Assembly (NCBI GenBank): GCA_964396965.1
Contig: CAYNGD010000006.1
Location: 1-64,000 of the forward strand
From: JABMRW01 sp964396965
GTDB lineage: Bacteria; Chloroflexota; Dehalococcoidia; Dehalococcoidales; BS750m-G39
Reading direction: 5' to 3'
DNA length: 64,000 bases
The notes beneath the pieces are model-generated. The model had not been told where the DNA came from. It did no database searches and saw only the letters and a list, made by a program, of their open reading frames with translations. How positions within the stretch are numbered: the first letter of the stretch is position 1; every line of letters begins with the position of its first letter. The translations under genes and the position numbers were made by a program. This document shows positions 52,504 through 60,608 of this stretch, in pieces.

Positions 52504-53052
52504 ATGATAGAGATGACGATTGATAGTATCCGGGTTAGCCTGATGAACTACCAGCGGGTGGTCATTCTGAAGGAGAAGGACGCCGACCGTTACCTGCCCA
52601 TCTGGATTGGCCCCGCCGAAGCCGACGCCATCGCCGTAAAGCTCCAGGACGTCACCGTGCCCAGGCCGCTCACCCACGACCTGCTGCGCTCGGTCATTGA
52701 CTCTCTGGGGGCTACCATCAACTCAATAATCGTCAGCGAGCTTAAGAACGACACCTTCTACGCCAAGATTATCCTCAATGTGGACGGGGGGCAGATGGAG
52801 GTTGACTCCCGCCCCAGTGACGCCCTGGCCCTGGCGGTGAGGGCGGGGGTGCCTATCTATGCCGAGGAAACGGTCCTGGACCGGGCTGGCATTCTGCTGG
52901 ACAAGGAGACGGGCAAGCCTATTCCCCAGTCCGGTGAGGGTGAGGCGGGTGGCATTATGGAGGTGAGCGAGGAAGAGCTGGGCCGGATGTCCGCCTTCCG
53001 GGACTTCATCGATACTCTTGACCTGGACGACTTCGACAAGCGCAAGTCTTAA
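52504..53052 (+). CDS. Bifunctional nuclease family protein (DUF151)
   Basis: The 182-aa protein matches the DUF151 fold: MTIDSIRVSLMNYQRVVILKEKDADRYLPIWIG, EADAIAVKLQ, RPLTHDLLRSVIDSLGA and VDSRPSDALALAVRAGVPI. Plant homologues have DNase and RNase activity; most bacterial ones are uncharacterised. The C-terminal about 40 residues are acidic (EVSEEELGRMSAFRDFIDTLDLDDF) and extend beyond the usual domain. A terminator follows at 53076, so it is a separate unit ahead of the atp operon. Confidence 0.88.
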   Translation: MIEMTIDSIRVSLMNYQRVVILKEKDADRYLPIWIGPAEADAIAVKLQDVTVPRPLTHDLLRSVIDSLGATINSIIVSELKNDTFYAKIILNVDGGQMEVDSRPSDALALAVRAGVPIYAEETVLDRAGILLDKETGKPIPQSGEGEAGGIMEVSEEELGRMSAFRDFIDTLDLDDFDKRKS

Positions 53053-53075
53053 AAGCAACTTAAGAAATAAAAGGG

Positions 53076-53104
53076 GCTCCGGGCGAAAGTTCTGGGGCTT
53101 TTTC
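53076..53104 (+). terminator. Likely intrinsic terminator after the DUF151 gene
   Basis: GCTCCGGG (53076-53083) pairs with TCTGGGGC (53091-53098) through an 8-bp stem with three G-T pairs, then TTTTT. It lies 24 bp after the stop and before the atp promoter. Confidence 0.65.
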
Positions 53105-53118
53105 TTAGCCGGCAGAGG

Positions 53119-53147
53119 TTGACCGGCCGAGGCAGATTTGGTATGCT
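53119..53147 (+). promoter_or_regulatory. Promoter of the ATP synthase operon
   Basis: TTGACC (53119-53124), 17-bp spacer, TATGCT (53142-53147). The ATG of the first gene is nine bases beyond the -10, so the first cistron is probably translated from a leaderless or nearly leaderless mRNA. Confidence 0.72.
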
Positions 53148-53156
53148 GGTCACGGC

Positions 53157-53381
53157 ATGGGCAGATGGGCAGTGGCCTTTAGGTTCATTGGGGTGGGGTG
53201 GTTTGTGGCTATATCAATCCTGTTGGGAGTGTGGGGTGGTCTCTGGCTGGATGATAAACTCGGTAGTGCGCCTGTTATGCTAATAGTGGGCTTATTTTTG
53301 GGTCTGACGGTTGCTTTTTACGGTGTTTATCGTATGCTGTTACCCCTCATGCGCAACAAGCGGGACAAGGAGGACGGTTAG
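53157..53381 (+). CDS. AtpZ/AtpI-type small membrane protein
   Basis: The 74-aa protein has two hydrophobic helices (about residues 13-30 and 38-56). The GVWGGLWLDDKLGSAPVMLIVGLFLGLTVAF segment is the AtpZ/AtpI signature and the C terminus is basic (RNKRDKEDG). Proteins of this family sit first in atp operons and help assembly of the c-ring or act in Mg or Ca uptake. The stop TAG shares its G with the GTG start of atpB. No ribosome site precedes its ATG. Confidence 0.85.
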   Translation: MGRWAVAFRFIGVGWFVAISILLGVWGGLWLDDKLGSAPVMLIVGLFLGLTVAFYGVYRMLLPLMRNKRDKEDG

Positions 53382-54391
53382 TGCCTGAGCAGGACGAGAC
53401 AGGACAGGGAGCAGCGCCCAAAAAGGGCTGTCTGGGTTGCTCCTTCCCCCTTTTGATCGGTCTGTCGCTTGTTTTGCTGGCTCTCTTTCTCATTGGTCTT
53501 GCTGCTGGCCCGGTGGGTAAAGGGTTGCTCGGTGTGTTTGGTGTCAGCTTGAATTTCCCCAGCTGGCTTATTGTTCCCCAGCCGGAGCTTAGACTGCCCG
53601 CCGAGACCGTCTTTCACATCTTCGGCTTCCCCATAACCAACAGCGTTATCGCTGCCTGGATTACCATCGTCTTTCTGGTGGGGTTTTCCTATGCCATTAC
53701 CCGCCGCCTGAAGCTGGTCCCGGGCCGGCTTCAGGCTATTTTTGAGTTCCTGGTGGGCTGGCTCCATGACCTCTGCACCGGCGTTGTTGGCGAGGAGTAC
53801 GGGCGCCGTTTCTTCCCGGTGGTGGCCACCATCTTTCTCTTCGTCGCCTTTAACGCCTGGCTGGGGCTGCTGATTCCGGGCTTCGGCTCGATAACTATCC
53901 ATACCGCCGAAGGGCAGGTGCACCTGCTCCGGGAGGCCAACACCGATATCAATATGCCGCTGGCGCTGGCGTTGACTTCTTTTGCCTTTTTCTGGTACTT
54001 TGGCTTCAAGGCGCTGGGCGTCCGCTTTACCAAGGATTTTGTTAATTTCGATGAGTTGAGTAAGGGATTCCGCCAGCTTTTCAAGGGCAAGCTTGTGGAC
54101 GGTCTGATGGGGGTTGTCACTGGGTTTATGACCCTCTTTGCCGGAGCGCTGGAGTTTTTAAGCGTGTGTATCCGCGTTCTCAGCCTGACCTTCCGTCTCT
54201 TCGGCAACATGACCGCCGGTGAAATACTGGTCTTTGTCATGCTTTTCCTTATCAGTATGCTGTCTTTCCTTGTCCTGCCGCTCTACGGGCTGGAGCTGCT
54301 TATCGGCTTCATACAGGCCATTATCTTCGGTGGCCTGACCCTTATCTACCTTACCACGGCGGTGCAGCCTCATGAGGAAGAGGCGCACTGA
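53381..54391 (+). CDS. atpB: ATP synthase subunit a
   Basis: Forms the proton half-channels against the c-ring. The 336-aa protein has about six hydrophobic spans, and the essential arginine lies in LTFRLFGNMTAGEILV; the C-terminal helix GLELLIGFIQAIIFGGLTLIYL is also typical. The N terminus (about 90 residues, including GCLGCSFPLLIGLSLVLLAL) is longer than usual and contains an extra hydrophobic helix. GTG start overlapping the AtpZ/I stop by one base. Confidence 0.94.
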   Translation: MPEQDETGQGAAPKKGCLGCSFPLLIGLSLVLLALFLIGLAAGPVGKGLLGVFGVSLNFPSWLIVPQPELRLPAETVFHIFGFPITNSVIAAWITIVFLVGFSYAITRRLKLVPGRLQAIFEFLVGWLHDLCTGVVGEEYGRRFFPVVATIFLFVAFNAWLGLLIPGFGSITIHTAEGQVHLLREANTDINMPLALALTSFAFFWYFGFKALGVRFTKDFVNFDELSKGFRQLFKGKLVDGLMGVVTGFMTLFAGALEFLSVCIRVLSLTFRLFGNMTAGEILVFVMLFLISMLSFLVLPLYGLELLIGFIQAIIFGGLTLIYLTTAVQPHEEEAH

Positions 54392-54430
54392 AATAATGCT
54401 TATAAACTAAACTAGTGAAGGAGGTTCGGT

Positions 54431-54661
54431 ATGGATCCTGCAACAATGAAGATGCTGGCGATAGGGCTGGGGGTTGGTCTGGGGATGCTGGGGCCGGGGC
54501 TGGCCCTGGGGCTTATCGGCTATTCCGCTCTGCAGGGGATAGCCCGTAACCCCGAGGCGAGGGGGCCGATTCTGACCAACATGATTCTGGTGGCCGGCCT
54601 GGCCGAGGCTGTCGGCATTTACGTCCTGATTGTGGCTATTCTTCTGGTATTCGTGGCTTAA
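54431..54661 (+). CDS. atpE: ATP synthase subunit c
   Basis: The 76-aa hairpin has the helix-1 glycine pattern GLGVGLGMLGPGLALGL, the polar loop ARNPEA, and helix 2 with the ion-binding carboxylate Glu59 in GLAEAVGIY. It lacks the Gln in helix 1 and the Ser after the Glu that mark sodium-binding rings, so a proton ring is likely. AGGAGG lies upstream. A 36-codon ORF follows 13 bp later. Confidence 0.96.
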   Translation: MDPATMKMLAIGLGVGLGMLGPGLALGLIGYSALQGIARNPEARGPILTNMILVAGLAEAVGIYVLIVAILLVFVA

Positions 54662-54674
54662 CTAGGAGGAAACG

Positions 54675-54785
54675 ATGGAACAGGATGGACTACCTTCTTT
54701 TGCCGGTATGATAATCGCCGCAGCCATAGTGGGGGTGCTGGTTATAGCCGGCATCGTGCTGCTGGCGGTGTTTACCCTTTTATAA
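54675..54785 (+). CDS. Unrecognised 36-aa single-span membrane protein in the atp operon
   Basis: ATG at 54675 follows TAGGAGGAAACG, one of the best ribosome sites in the operon. It opens a frame of 36 codons ending TAA at 54783-54785. The N terminus is short and acidic (MEQDGLPSFAG). Residues about 12-35 are one uninterrupted hydrophobic helix with a small-residue face (AAAIVGVLVIAGIVLL). It lies between atpE and atpF. I know no standard subunit at this spot. It may be an assembly or stabilising peptide; function is inference. Confidence 0.65.
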   Translation: MEQDGLPSFAGMIIAAAIVGVLVIAGIVLLAVFTLL

Positions 54786-54868
54786 TGGCCCGCCGCTTTA
54801 AAGAGAGCTTGCCTTTGGCTTGTTCTTTTAGCGGGCAGCCGTCTATTTGAGCGGTCTAGGGGGTGAAA

Positions 54869-55381
54869 ATGGGAAATTTGACAGGGAGTTTAGGTATAAA
54901 TCCGGCGACCCTGCTGGCGCAGGTTGTCAACGTGGTCATCCTTCTCGGCCTGCTCTACCTGGTGGCCTATAAGCCGATTATGCGCATGATGGACGAGCGC
55001 TCCAACAAGATTAAGGAGAGCATGGACAACACCGAGTACATCAGGCAGCAGGCGGAGCGCGCTGAGGAGGAGGCGGCTAAGCGCATCGAGGTGGCGGCCA
55101 AGGAGGGGCAGGAGGCCATCGCCCGGGCGGTGCGCACCGGGGAGGAAGTGAGGCAGGAGGCGCAGCAGAAGGCCAAGAGTGAGGCCGAGGCCATGATTGC
55201 ACGGGCCCGGGTCGAGATTCAGCGGGAACGGGACGAGGCTGTTGAACAGCTGCGCCGGGAGTTCGCCGATATAACCATCGAGGCGGCGGGCAAGGTCATT
55301 GACCGCACCTTGGACAAGAAGGCCCACCGCGATATTATCGATAAGGTTCTTAAAGAGAGCACCATACTTAGGAAGGGCTAG
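54869..55381 (+). CDS. atpF: ATP synthase subunit b
   Basis: Peripheral-stalk subunit. Residues about 10-30 form one membrane span (PATLLAQVVNVVILLGLLYL), followed by a long charged coiled coil rich in Glu, Ala, Arg and Lys to the C terminus. At 170 aa length is normal. A GTG two codons earlier (54863) is possible; I choose ATG 54869 because AGGGGG lies at a better distance from it. Single copy; no b-prime is visible. Confidence 0.93.
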   Translation: MGNLTGSLGINPATLLAQVVNVVILLGLLYLVAYKPIMRMMDERSNKIKESMDNTEYIRQQAERAEEEAAKRIEVAAKEGQEAIARAVRTGEEVRQEAQQKAKSEAEAMIARARVEIQRERDEAVEQLRREFADITIEAAGKVIDRTLDKKAHRDIIDKVLKESTILRKG

Positions 55382-55401
55382 TCTTATTTTTAGGAGATAG
55401 C

Positions 55402-55935
55402 GTGGCCAGAAGGTTTTATGCCCGCCGCTACGTCCAGGCGGTGTTTGACATCGCCCGGGAGAAGAAAGAGCTGGATAGGTGGCAGTCCGACCTGAACAAG
55501 GTGGCCGCTTTGAGCGCTGACGCCACCGTTGCGGCGCTGCTGGAGAACCCTAGGGTTCCTTTTGAGGCTAAGGCCAAGCTATTGTCCGGGCAGCTGGGCG
55601 GTATCGAGCCACTGGCCCTGAACCTGGTCTATCTGCTGGTGAGCCGGGGCAGGCTGGGTATGCTCGGCGATATTGCTCACGAGTACCAGCTCCTGCTGGA
55701 CGACTACCGCGGCATAGAGAGGGCTGAGGTTACCACCGCCATTGCCCTTGATGCTAAGGATATCGCCTCGCTTGAGGAGCGGCTGGGGACGATGGTGGGC
55801 AAGAAGGTGGTGGTGGAGGCCAGGGTTGATAGCGGTCTTGTCGGCGGGATGGTGGCCCGGGTGGGGGGCAAATTGCTCGACGGCAGCACCATCACTAAAC
55901 TAACGGCGATGAGGAAGGCGCTGGCGGGCGGCTAA
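55402..55935 (+). CDS. atpH: ATP synthase subunit delta
   Basis: Connects the b stalk to the alpha crown. The 177-aa protein begins ARRFYARRYVQAVFDIAREKKELDRW and ends with the typical C-terminal DSGLVGGMVARVGGKLLDGS block and a final basic helix. It starts with GTG, AGGAGA upstream, and lies 20 bp after atpF. Standard order b-delta-alpha. Confidence 0.94.
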   Translation: MARRFYARRYVQAVFDIAREKKELDRWQSDLNKVAALSADATVAALLENPRVPFEAKAKLLSGQLGGIEPLALNLVYLLVSRGRLGMLGDIAHEYQLLLDDYRGIERAEVTTAIALDAKDIASLEERLGTMVGKKVVVEARVDSGLVGGMVARVGGKLLDGSTITKLTAMRKALAGG

Positions 55936-55965
55936 GATGAACAGTCAGTTAAGGAGGTGGCTTAA

Positions 55966-57477
55966 GTGACATCTAGAGGTCAGGATATCGTCTCCGTTAT
56001 CAAACAGCAGATTGAGCAGTTCGGCACGGAGCTGGCCATGGTTGACGTCGGCACCGTGATTGAGATTGGCGACGGCATCGCCCGCATCCACGGGCTGGCG
56101 GCGGCCAAATACAACGAATTGCTTGAGTTCCCCAACGATGTTATGGGCATCGCCCTTAATCTGGAGGAGGACGGCGTGGCCGCCGTTGTCCTGGGCGACT
56201 ACACCGGCATCAAAGAGGGGGACGAGGTCAAGTGCACCGGCCGAATCGCCGAGGTGCCGGTGGGTGAAGCCCTTATCGGCCGGGTGGTCGATTCACTGGG
56301 AAGGCCGCTGGACGGCAAGGGCCCGGTCAAGACCAGTAAGGCCCGCCCCCTGGAGAGGGTGGCCCCCAATGTCACCAAGCGCCAGTCGGTGGATACCCCG
56401 GTGCAGACCGGAATCAAGGCGGTTGACAGCATGTTCCCCATCGGCAGGGGACAGAGAGAGCTCATTATCGGCGACCGCTCCACCGGGAAGACCGCCATCG
56501 CCCTTGACGCCATCATCAACCAGAAGGGCGGCGATTTAATCTGTATCTATGTCGCCATCGGCCAGAAGACCTCGCGTGTAGCCCGGGTAGTCAACACCCT
56601 GGAGAACTACGGGGCGATGGAACACAGCATCGTGGTGGTGGCCAACGCCGCCGACTCTGTCGCCATGCAATACCTGGCCCCCTACGCCGGCTGCGCCATC
56701 GGCGAGGAGTTCATGGAGGCGGGCAGGGACGTTTTGATTGTCTATGACGACCTCTCCAAGCACGCCTGGTCCTACCGTCAGCTCTCCCTGCTTTTGCGCC
56801 GCCCCCCGGGGCGGGAGGCCTACCCCGGCGACGTATTTTACCTGCACAGCCGCTTACTTGAGAGGGCGGCCAAATACGCTGACGAGTTCGGCGGCGGCTC
56901 CCTTACTGCTTTACCCATCATCGAGACGCAGGCCGGGGACGTCTCCGCCTATATCCCGACCAACGTTATTTCAATTACCGACGGCCAGCTCTATCTGGAG
57001 ACCGACCTCTTTAACGCCGGCATCAGGCCGGCGCTGAACGTTGGCCTGTCGGTGTCCCGGGTGGGCAGCGCCGCCCAGACCAAGGCCATGAAGCAGGTGG
57101 CCAGCCGCCTCAAGCTGGATATGGGCCAGTACCGAGAGGTGGCCGCCTTCGCCCAGTTCGGCACCGCCGAGCTGGATAAGGCCACCCGGGCCCAGCTTGA
57201 GCGTGGCCAGCGCATCACCGAGGTATTGAAGCAGCCCCAGTACGTGCCAGTGCCTTTGGAGAAGCAGGTCATGATTCTCTACGCCGCCATCAACGGCTAC
57301 CTGGACGATGTACCGGTGGATAAGGTCACCGCCTTTGAGGCCAACTTCCACCGCTTTATGGAGGCCAACCACCCCAAGATAGGCGACCAGATTGCGAAAG
57401 ATAAAGAGATCAAACCGGAGACCGAGGATAAACTGAAAGCCGCCATCGCCGAATTTAAGAAGGATATGGCTTTATAG
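55966..57477 (+). CDS. atpA: ATP synthase subunit alpha
   Basis: Non-catalytic nucleotide-binding subunit of F1. The 503-aa protein has the N-terminal beta barrel (TVIEIGDGIARIHGL), P loop GDRSTGKTAIALD, and the SKHAWSYRQLSLLLRRPPGREAYPGD signature block. A GTG start follows AAGGAGGTGG. Normally atpG follows at once; here a palindromic repeat and a DUF3795 gene (57694-58041) intervene. Confidence 0.97.
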   Translation: MTSRGQDIVSVIKQQIEQFGTELAMVDVGTVIEIGDGIARIHGLAAAKYNELLEFPNDVMGIALNLEEDGVAAVVLGDYTGIKEGDEVKCTGRIAEVPVGEALIGRVVDSLGRPLDGKGPVKTSKARPLERVAPNVTKRQSVDTPVQTGIKAVDSMFPIGRGQRELIIGDRSTGKTAIALDAIINQKGGDLICIYVAIGQKTSRVARVVNTLENYGAMEHSIVVVANAADSVAMQYLAPYAGCAIGEEFMEAGRDVLIVYDDLSKHAWSYRQLSLLLRRPPGREAYPGDVFYLHSRLLERAAKYADEFGGGSLTALPIIETQAGDVSAYIPTNVISITDGQLYLETDLFNAGIRPALNVGLSVSRVGSAAQTKAMKQVASRLKLDMGQYREVAAFAQFGTAELDKATRAQLERGQRITEVLKQPQYVPVPLEKQVMILYAAINGYLDDVPVDKVTAFEANFHRFMEANHPKIGDQIAKDKEIKPETEDKLKAAIAEFKKDMAL

Positions 57478-57480
57478 GAG

Positions 57481-57685
57481 AGGGCGTTTCTCTTCCCACC
57501 CTGACCCGCCCTACAGAGGCTTAGCCTCTAAAACTCCTTAAAAAAGGGGAGTGAAAAACCGAATACGGGGGAGGCGAAGGTAATATCTCCCCCTTCGTTG
57601 GGGGTGGGGAGGAACAAGAAGGCCTAAAAGGGTGAAACCTTTTTGGGCGGGTGGGTATAGGAAGTAAAACATAAATTTGAGGGAT
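57481..57685 (+). repeat. Palindromic intergenic repeat, copy 3, inside the atp operon
   Basis: The left end is TCTTCCCACCCTGACCCGCC then CTACAGAGGC; the right end is GGGCGGGTGGGTATAGGAAG. Internal stems include GAGGCTTAGCCTC and a G/C-run hairpin. The element occupies the whole 216-bp gap between atpA and the DUF3795 gene. It shares its left end almost exactly with copy 4 and its right end with copies 1 (inverted) and 4. Confidence 0.65.
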
Positions 57686-57693
57686 GAAGGGGA

Positions 57694-58041
57694 ATGGAAA
57701 AGATGATTGCGTACTGCGGGATAACCTGCACTGAGTGCCCGGCTTTTCTAGCCACCCAGGATGACGACGACGCCAAAAGGAAAGAGACCGCCGAGCTGTG
57801 GACCAAACAATATAACGTTGATATCAAGCCTGAAGATATAAACTGCGATGGTTGCCTTAGCGATACAGGCAGACTGGTGGGTCACTGCTACGTCTGCGAG
57901 ATGAGAAAGTGCGGGCAGGAAAGGGGCGTGGCCAACTGTGCCTACTGCAACGATTACGGCTGCCAGAAACTAGAGAAGTTCTTCGAGATGGCGCCGATGT
58001 ACAGAGCTACCCTGGATGAAATCAGGAAGGGATTACAGTAA
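57694..58041 (+). CDS. DUF3795 cysteine-rich protein
   Basis: The 115-aa protein matches the DUF3795 pattern: YCGITCTECPAF (Cys8, Cys12, Cys15), INCDGC, CYVCEMRKC and CAYCNDYGC, in all about a dozen cysteines that could bind zinc or FeS. It ends two bases before the TTG start of atpG, so the two are likely coupled. It is not a known ATP synthase component; it may have entered with the repeat just upstream. GGGGAATGG precedes its ATG. Confidence 0.85.
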   Translation: MEKMIAYCGITCTECPAFLATQDDDDAKRKETAELWTKQYNVDIKPEDINCDGCLSDTGRLVGHCYVCEMRKCGQERGVANCAYCNDYGCQKLEKFFEMAPMYRATLDEIRKGLQ

Positions 58042-58043
58042 GT

Positions 58044-58901
58044 TTGGCTAATATTCGTTTAATAAGACGCCGGATACGCGGCATCCAGTCCACCGCCAAG
58101 ATAACCCGCGCCATGGAGATGATTGCTACCTCCAAGATGAGGAAGGCCCAGGAGCGGGGTCTGGCCGGGCGCCCCTACGCCGAGAAGATTATGAAGGTGA
58201 TGGCCGACTTGGCGGCGCTGCGGCGGGAGGGGGAGGAGATGCACCCCCTGCTGCAAAAGCGGCCAGTGGAGAAAATCGGCCTACTGCATATCACCCCCGA
58301 CCGCGGCCTGTGCGGCGGGCTCAACACCAACCTGAACCGCCGCACCACCAGCTTTATCCTGGAGCAGGAGGTGCTGGTGAGCCTGGTGGTGGTGGGGCGA
58401 AAGGGGCGGGACTTTATGCGGCGCTACCGGCGGGAAATCCGCGCCGAGTTTACCAACCTCGGCGACCGCCCTGGCTGGCTGGATACTCTGCCTATATCCC
58501 GCATAATCATTGACGACTACACCAGCCGCGAGATAGACCGGGTCTATATCGTCTATCCCCAGTTTATCTCCACCATGGTGCAGAAGCCGGTTGTCCAGCA
58601 GATACTGCCGGTTGAGCCGGCGGCGATACCCACCGCCCAGAATGTTGACTATATCTATGAGCCCGGCCCGGCCCAGGTGCTGGGCCAGCTGTTGCCTAGG
58701 TTTGTCGAGATGGAGGTCTATCACGCTATTCTGGAGTCTATCGCCAGCGAGCAGTCGGCGAGGATGGTGGCCATGCGCAACGCCACAGATAGCGCCAATG
58801 AGCTTATCGAGGAGCTTACCCTGATGTATAATAAGGCACGTCAGGAGATGATAACCAAGGAGCTGCTGGATATTACTGGCGGGGCGGCAGCCCTGGCCTG
58901 A
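58044..58901 (+). CDS. atpG: ATP synthase subunit gamma
   Basis: Central rotor shaft of F1. The 285-aa protein starts ANIRLIRRRIRGIQSTAKITRAMEMIATSKMRKA and has the conserved DRGLCGGLNTNLNRR block, then the C-terminal helix MVAMRNATDSANELIEELTLMYNKARQ. It starts with TTG and has no strong ribosome site of its own, so it depends on translation of the DUF3795 gene two bases upstream. Confidence 0.95.
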   Translation: MANIRLIRRRIRGIQSTAKITRAMEMIATSKMRKAQERGLAGRPYAEKIMKVMADLAALRREGEEMHPLLQKRPVEKIGLLHITPDRGLCGGLNTNLNRRTTSFILEQEVLVSLVVVGRKGRDFMRRYRREIRAEFTNLGDRPGWLDTLPISRIIIDDYTSREIDRVYIVYPQFISTMVQKPVVQQILPVEPAAIPTAQNVDYIYEPGPAQVLGQLLPRFVEMEVYHAILESIASEQSARMVAMRNATDSANELIEELTLMYNKARQEMITKELLDITGGAAALA

Positions 58902-58917
58902 AATAAGGAGGTGTGAC

Positions 58918-59193
58918 ATGCCTATCACTAGCAAAGATTTCGACAGGAGTGACCGTAAGTCCGAGATTATACTGATGGACTTCCTCCGCTCCCATCCCCT
59001 TGAGGCCTACAGCCTCGACGAGCTGGTCAAGACGATGGCAGTCCAGGGCCGGAAGCTGAGCAAGGAAGAGCTGGGCAATATGCTGATGCTGATGGAGTAC
59101 GGCCGAAAGATAATATCGAAGAAAATAGGCGGGGTGACCTATTACCGCTACCGCCAGTTTGCTGGTTACGGTCCCCCGGCCGGAGCTAAATAG
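58918..59193 (+). CDS. Unrecognised 91-aa winged-helix-like protein between atpG and atpD
   Basis: I do not recognise this protein. Its predicted pattern of three helices (KSEIILMDFLRSHP, SLDELVKTMAVQG, SKEELGNMLMLMEYG) then a beta hairpin (IISKKIGGVTYYRYRQF) resembles a winged helix. The C terminus is Gly/Pro-rich. AAGGAGGTG gives a strong ribosome site and it lies 16 bp after atpG and 12 bp before atpD. It could be a regulator, a chaperone of beta, or an unrelated passenger. Confidence 0.65.
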   Translation: MPITSKDFDRSDRKSEIILMDFLRSHPLEAYSLDELVKTMAVQGRKLSKEELGNMLMLMEYGRKIISKKIGGVTYYRYRQFAGYGPPAGAK

Positions 59194-59205
59194 GGAGGAG
59201 GTATT

Positions 59206-60603
59206 ATGGCCAAGGGAAAAATAGCCCAGGTAATCGGCACAGTGGTTGACATCGAGTTTCCCCCCGAAGCCCTGCCCGCCCTGTTTAACGCCATCGAGAT
59301 TACCGCCGATGGCAGCAAGATTGTCCTCGAGGTTCAGGAGCACGTCGGCAATAACTGGGTGAGGTGTCTGGCACTATCGCCCACCGACGGGCTGCAGCGG
59401 GGAATGGAGGCGGTAGACATCGGCAAGGCGCTGGCAGTGCCGGTGGGCAACGCCACCCTGAGCCGCCTCTTTAACATCCTGGGGGAGCCCCTGGACGAGA
59501 TGGGTGAGGTCAAGGCCAAGGACTACTGGCCCATCCACCGCCCGCCCCCGTCGCTGGAGGAGCAGGAGACCGCCACCGAGGTGCTGGAGACGGGGCTTAA
59601 GGTCATCGACCTGATTGCCCCCTTTACCAAGGGCGGTAAAATCGGCGCCTACGGTGGTGCCGGCGTGGGCAAGACGGTCATCATCCAGGAGCTTATCCGC
59701 AACATCGCCACCGAGCACGGCGGCTTCTCCGTCTTTACTGGCATCGGGGAACGCTCCCGCGAGGGCAACGACCTCTGGAACGAGATGAAGGAGTCGGGAG
59801 TCATCGATAAGACGGTGATGGTCTTCGGTCAGATGAACGAGCCGCCCGGGGTCAGGCTGCGGGTGGGCTTGACCGGCCTGACCATGGCTGAGTACTTCCG
59901 TGACGAAGAGGGGCAGGACGTGCTACTCTTTATCGACAACATCTACCGCTATACCCTGGCCGGTATGGAGGTATCGGCGCTGCTGGGGCGGATGCCATCG
60001 GCGGTGGGCTACCAGCCGACGCTGTCCACCGAGGTCGGCGAGCTGGAGGAGAGGATTACCTCGACCAAGAAGGGCTCAATCACCTCCTTCCAGGCCATTT
60101 ATGTCCCCGCCGACGATTACACCGACCCCGGCGTGGCCACGACATTCGGCCATCTGGACGGTGTGGTAGCACTGGAGCGTTCTATCATGGAGCAGGGACT
60201 TTACCCAGCGGTTGACCCGCTGGTTTCGACCTCCCGCATCCTCGACCCGGCCGTGGTTGGTGAGGAGCACTACAGCGTCGCCCGCGGGGTGCAGAGGGTT
60301 TTGCAGCGCTACAAGGACCTGCAGGATATCATCGCTATCCTGGGCATCGAGGAGCTGAGCGACGAGGACAAGCTGACCGTGGCCCGGGCCAGGAGAATTC
60401 AGCGGTTTTTATCCCAGCCGATGTTCGTAGCCGAGGTATTCACCGGCCGGCCAGGCAAATACGTGCCAGTGGCGGAAACGGTGCGCGGCTTTAAGGAGAT
60501 ACTGGAAGGTAAGCACGATGAACTGCCCGAGCAGGCCTTCTATATGGTAGGCCCCATTGAGGAGGCGGTGGAGGCGGCTAAGAGTATGCAGGCAGAGGCT
60601 TAA
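59206..60603 (+). CDS. atpD: ATP synthase subunit beta
   Basis: Catalytic F1 subunit. The 465-aa protein has P loop GGAGVGKTVIIQEL, the catalytic Glu in GIGERSREGNDL, Walker B VLLFIDNIYRY and the DELSEEDKL-like segment ELSDEDKLTVARARRIQRFLSQP. Note that the usual DNIFRFT reads DNIYRYT. GGGAGGAGG lies upstream of the ATG. Length normal. Confidence 0.97.
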   Translation: MAKGKIAQVIGTVVDIEFPPEALPALFNAIEITADGSKIVLEVQEHVGNNWVRCLALSPTDGLQRGMEAVDIGKALAVPVGNATLSRLFNILGEPLDEMGEVKAKDYWPIHRPPPSLEEQETATEVLETGLKVIDLIAPFTKGGKIGAYGGAGVGKTVIIQELIRNIATEHGGFSVFTGIGERSREGNDLWNEMKESGVIDKTVMVFGQMNEPPGVRLRVGLTGLTMAEYFRDEEGQDVLLFIDNIYRYTLAGMEVSALLGRMPSAVGYQPTLSTEVGELEERITSTKKGSITSFQAIYVPADDYTDPGVATTFGHLDGVVALERSIMEQGLYPAVDPLVSTSRILDPAVVGEEHYSVARGVQRVLQRYKDLQDIIAILGIEELSDEDKLTVARARRIQRFLSQPMFVAEVFTGRPGKYVPVAETVRGFKEILEGKHDELPEQAFYMVGPIEEAVEAAKSMQAEA

Positions 60604-60608
60604 AACAG

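Noticed and set aside
57481..57685. Repeat copies as CRISPR units
   Set aside because: The four copies are kilobases apart, 140-205 bp long and have variable middles; no array.
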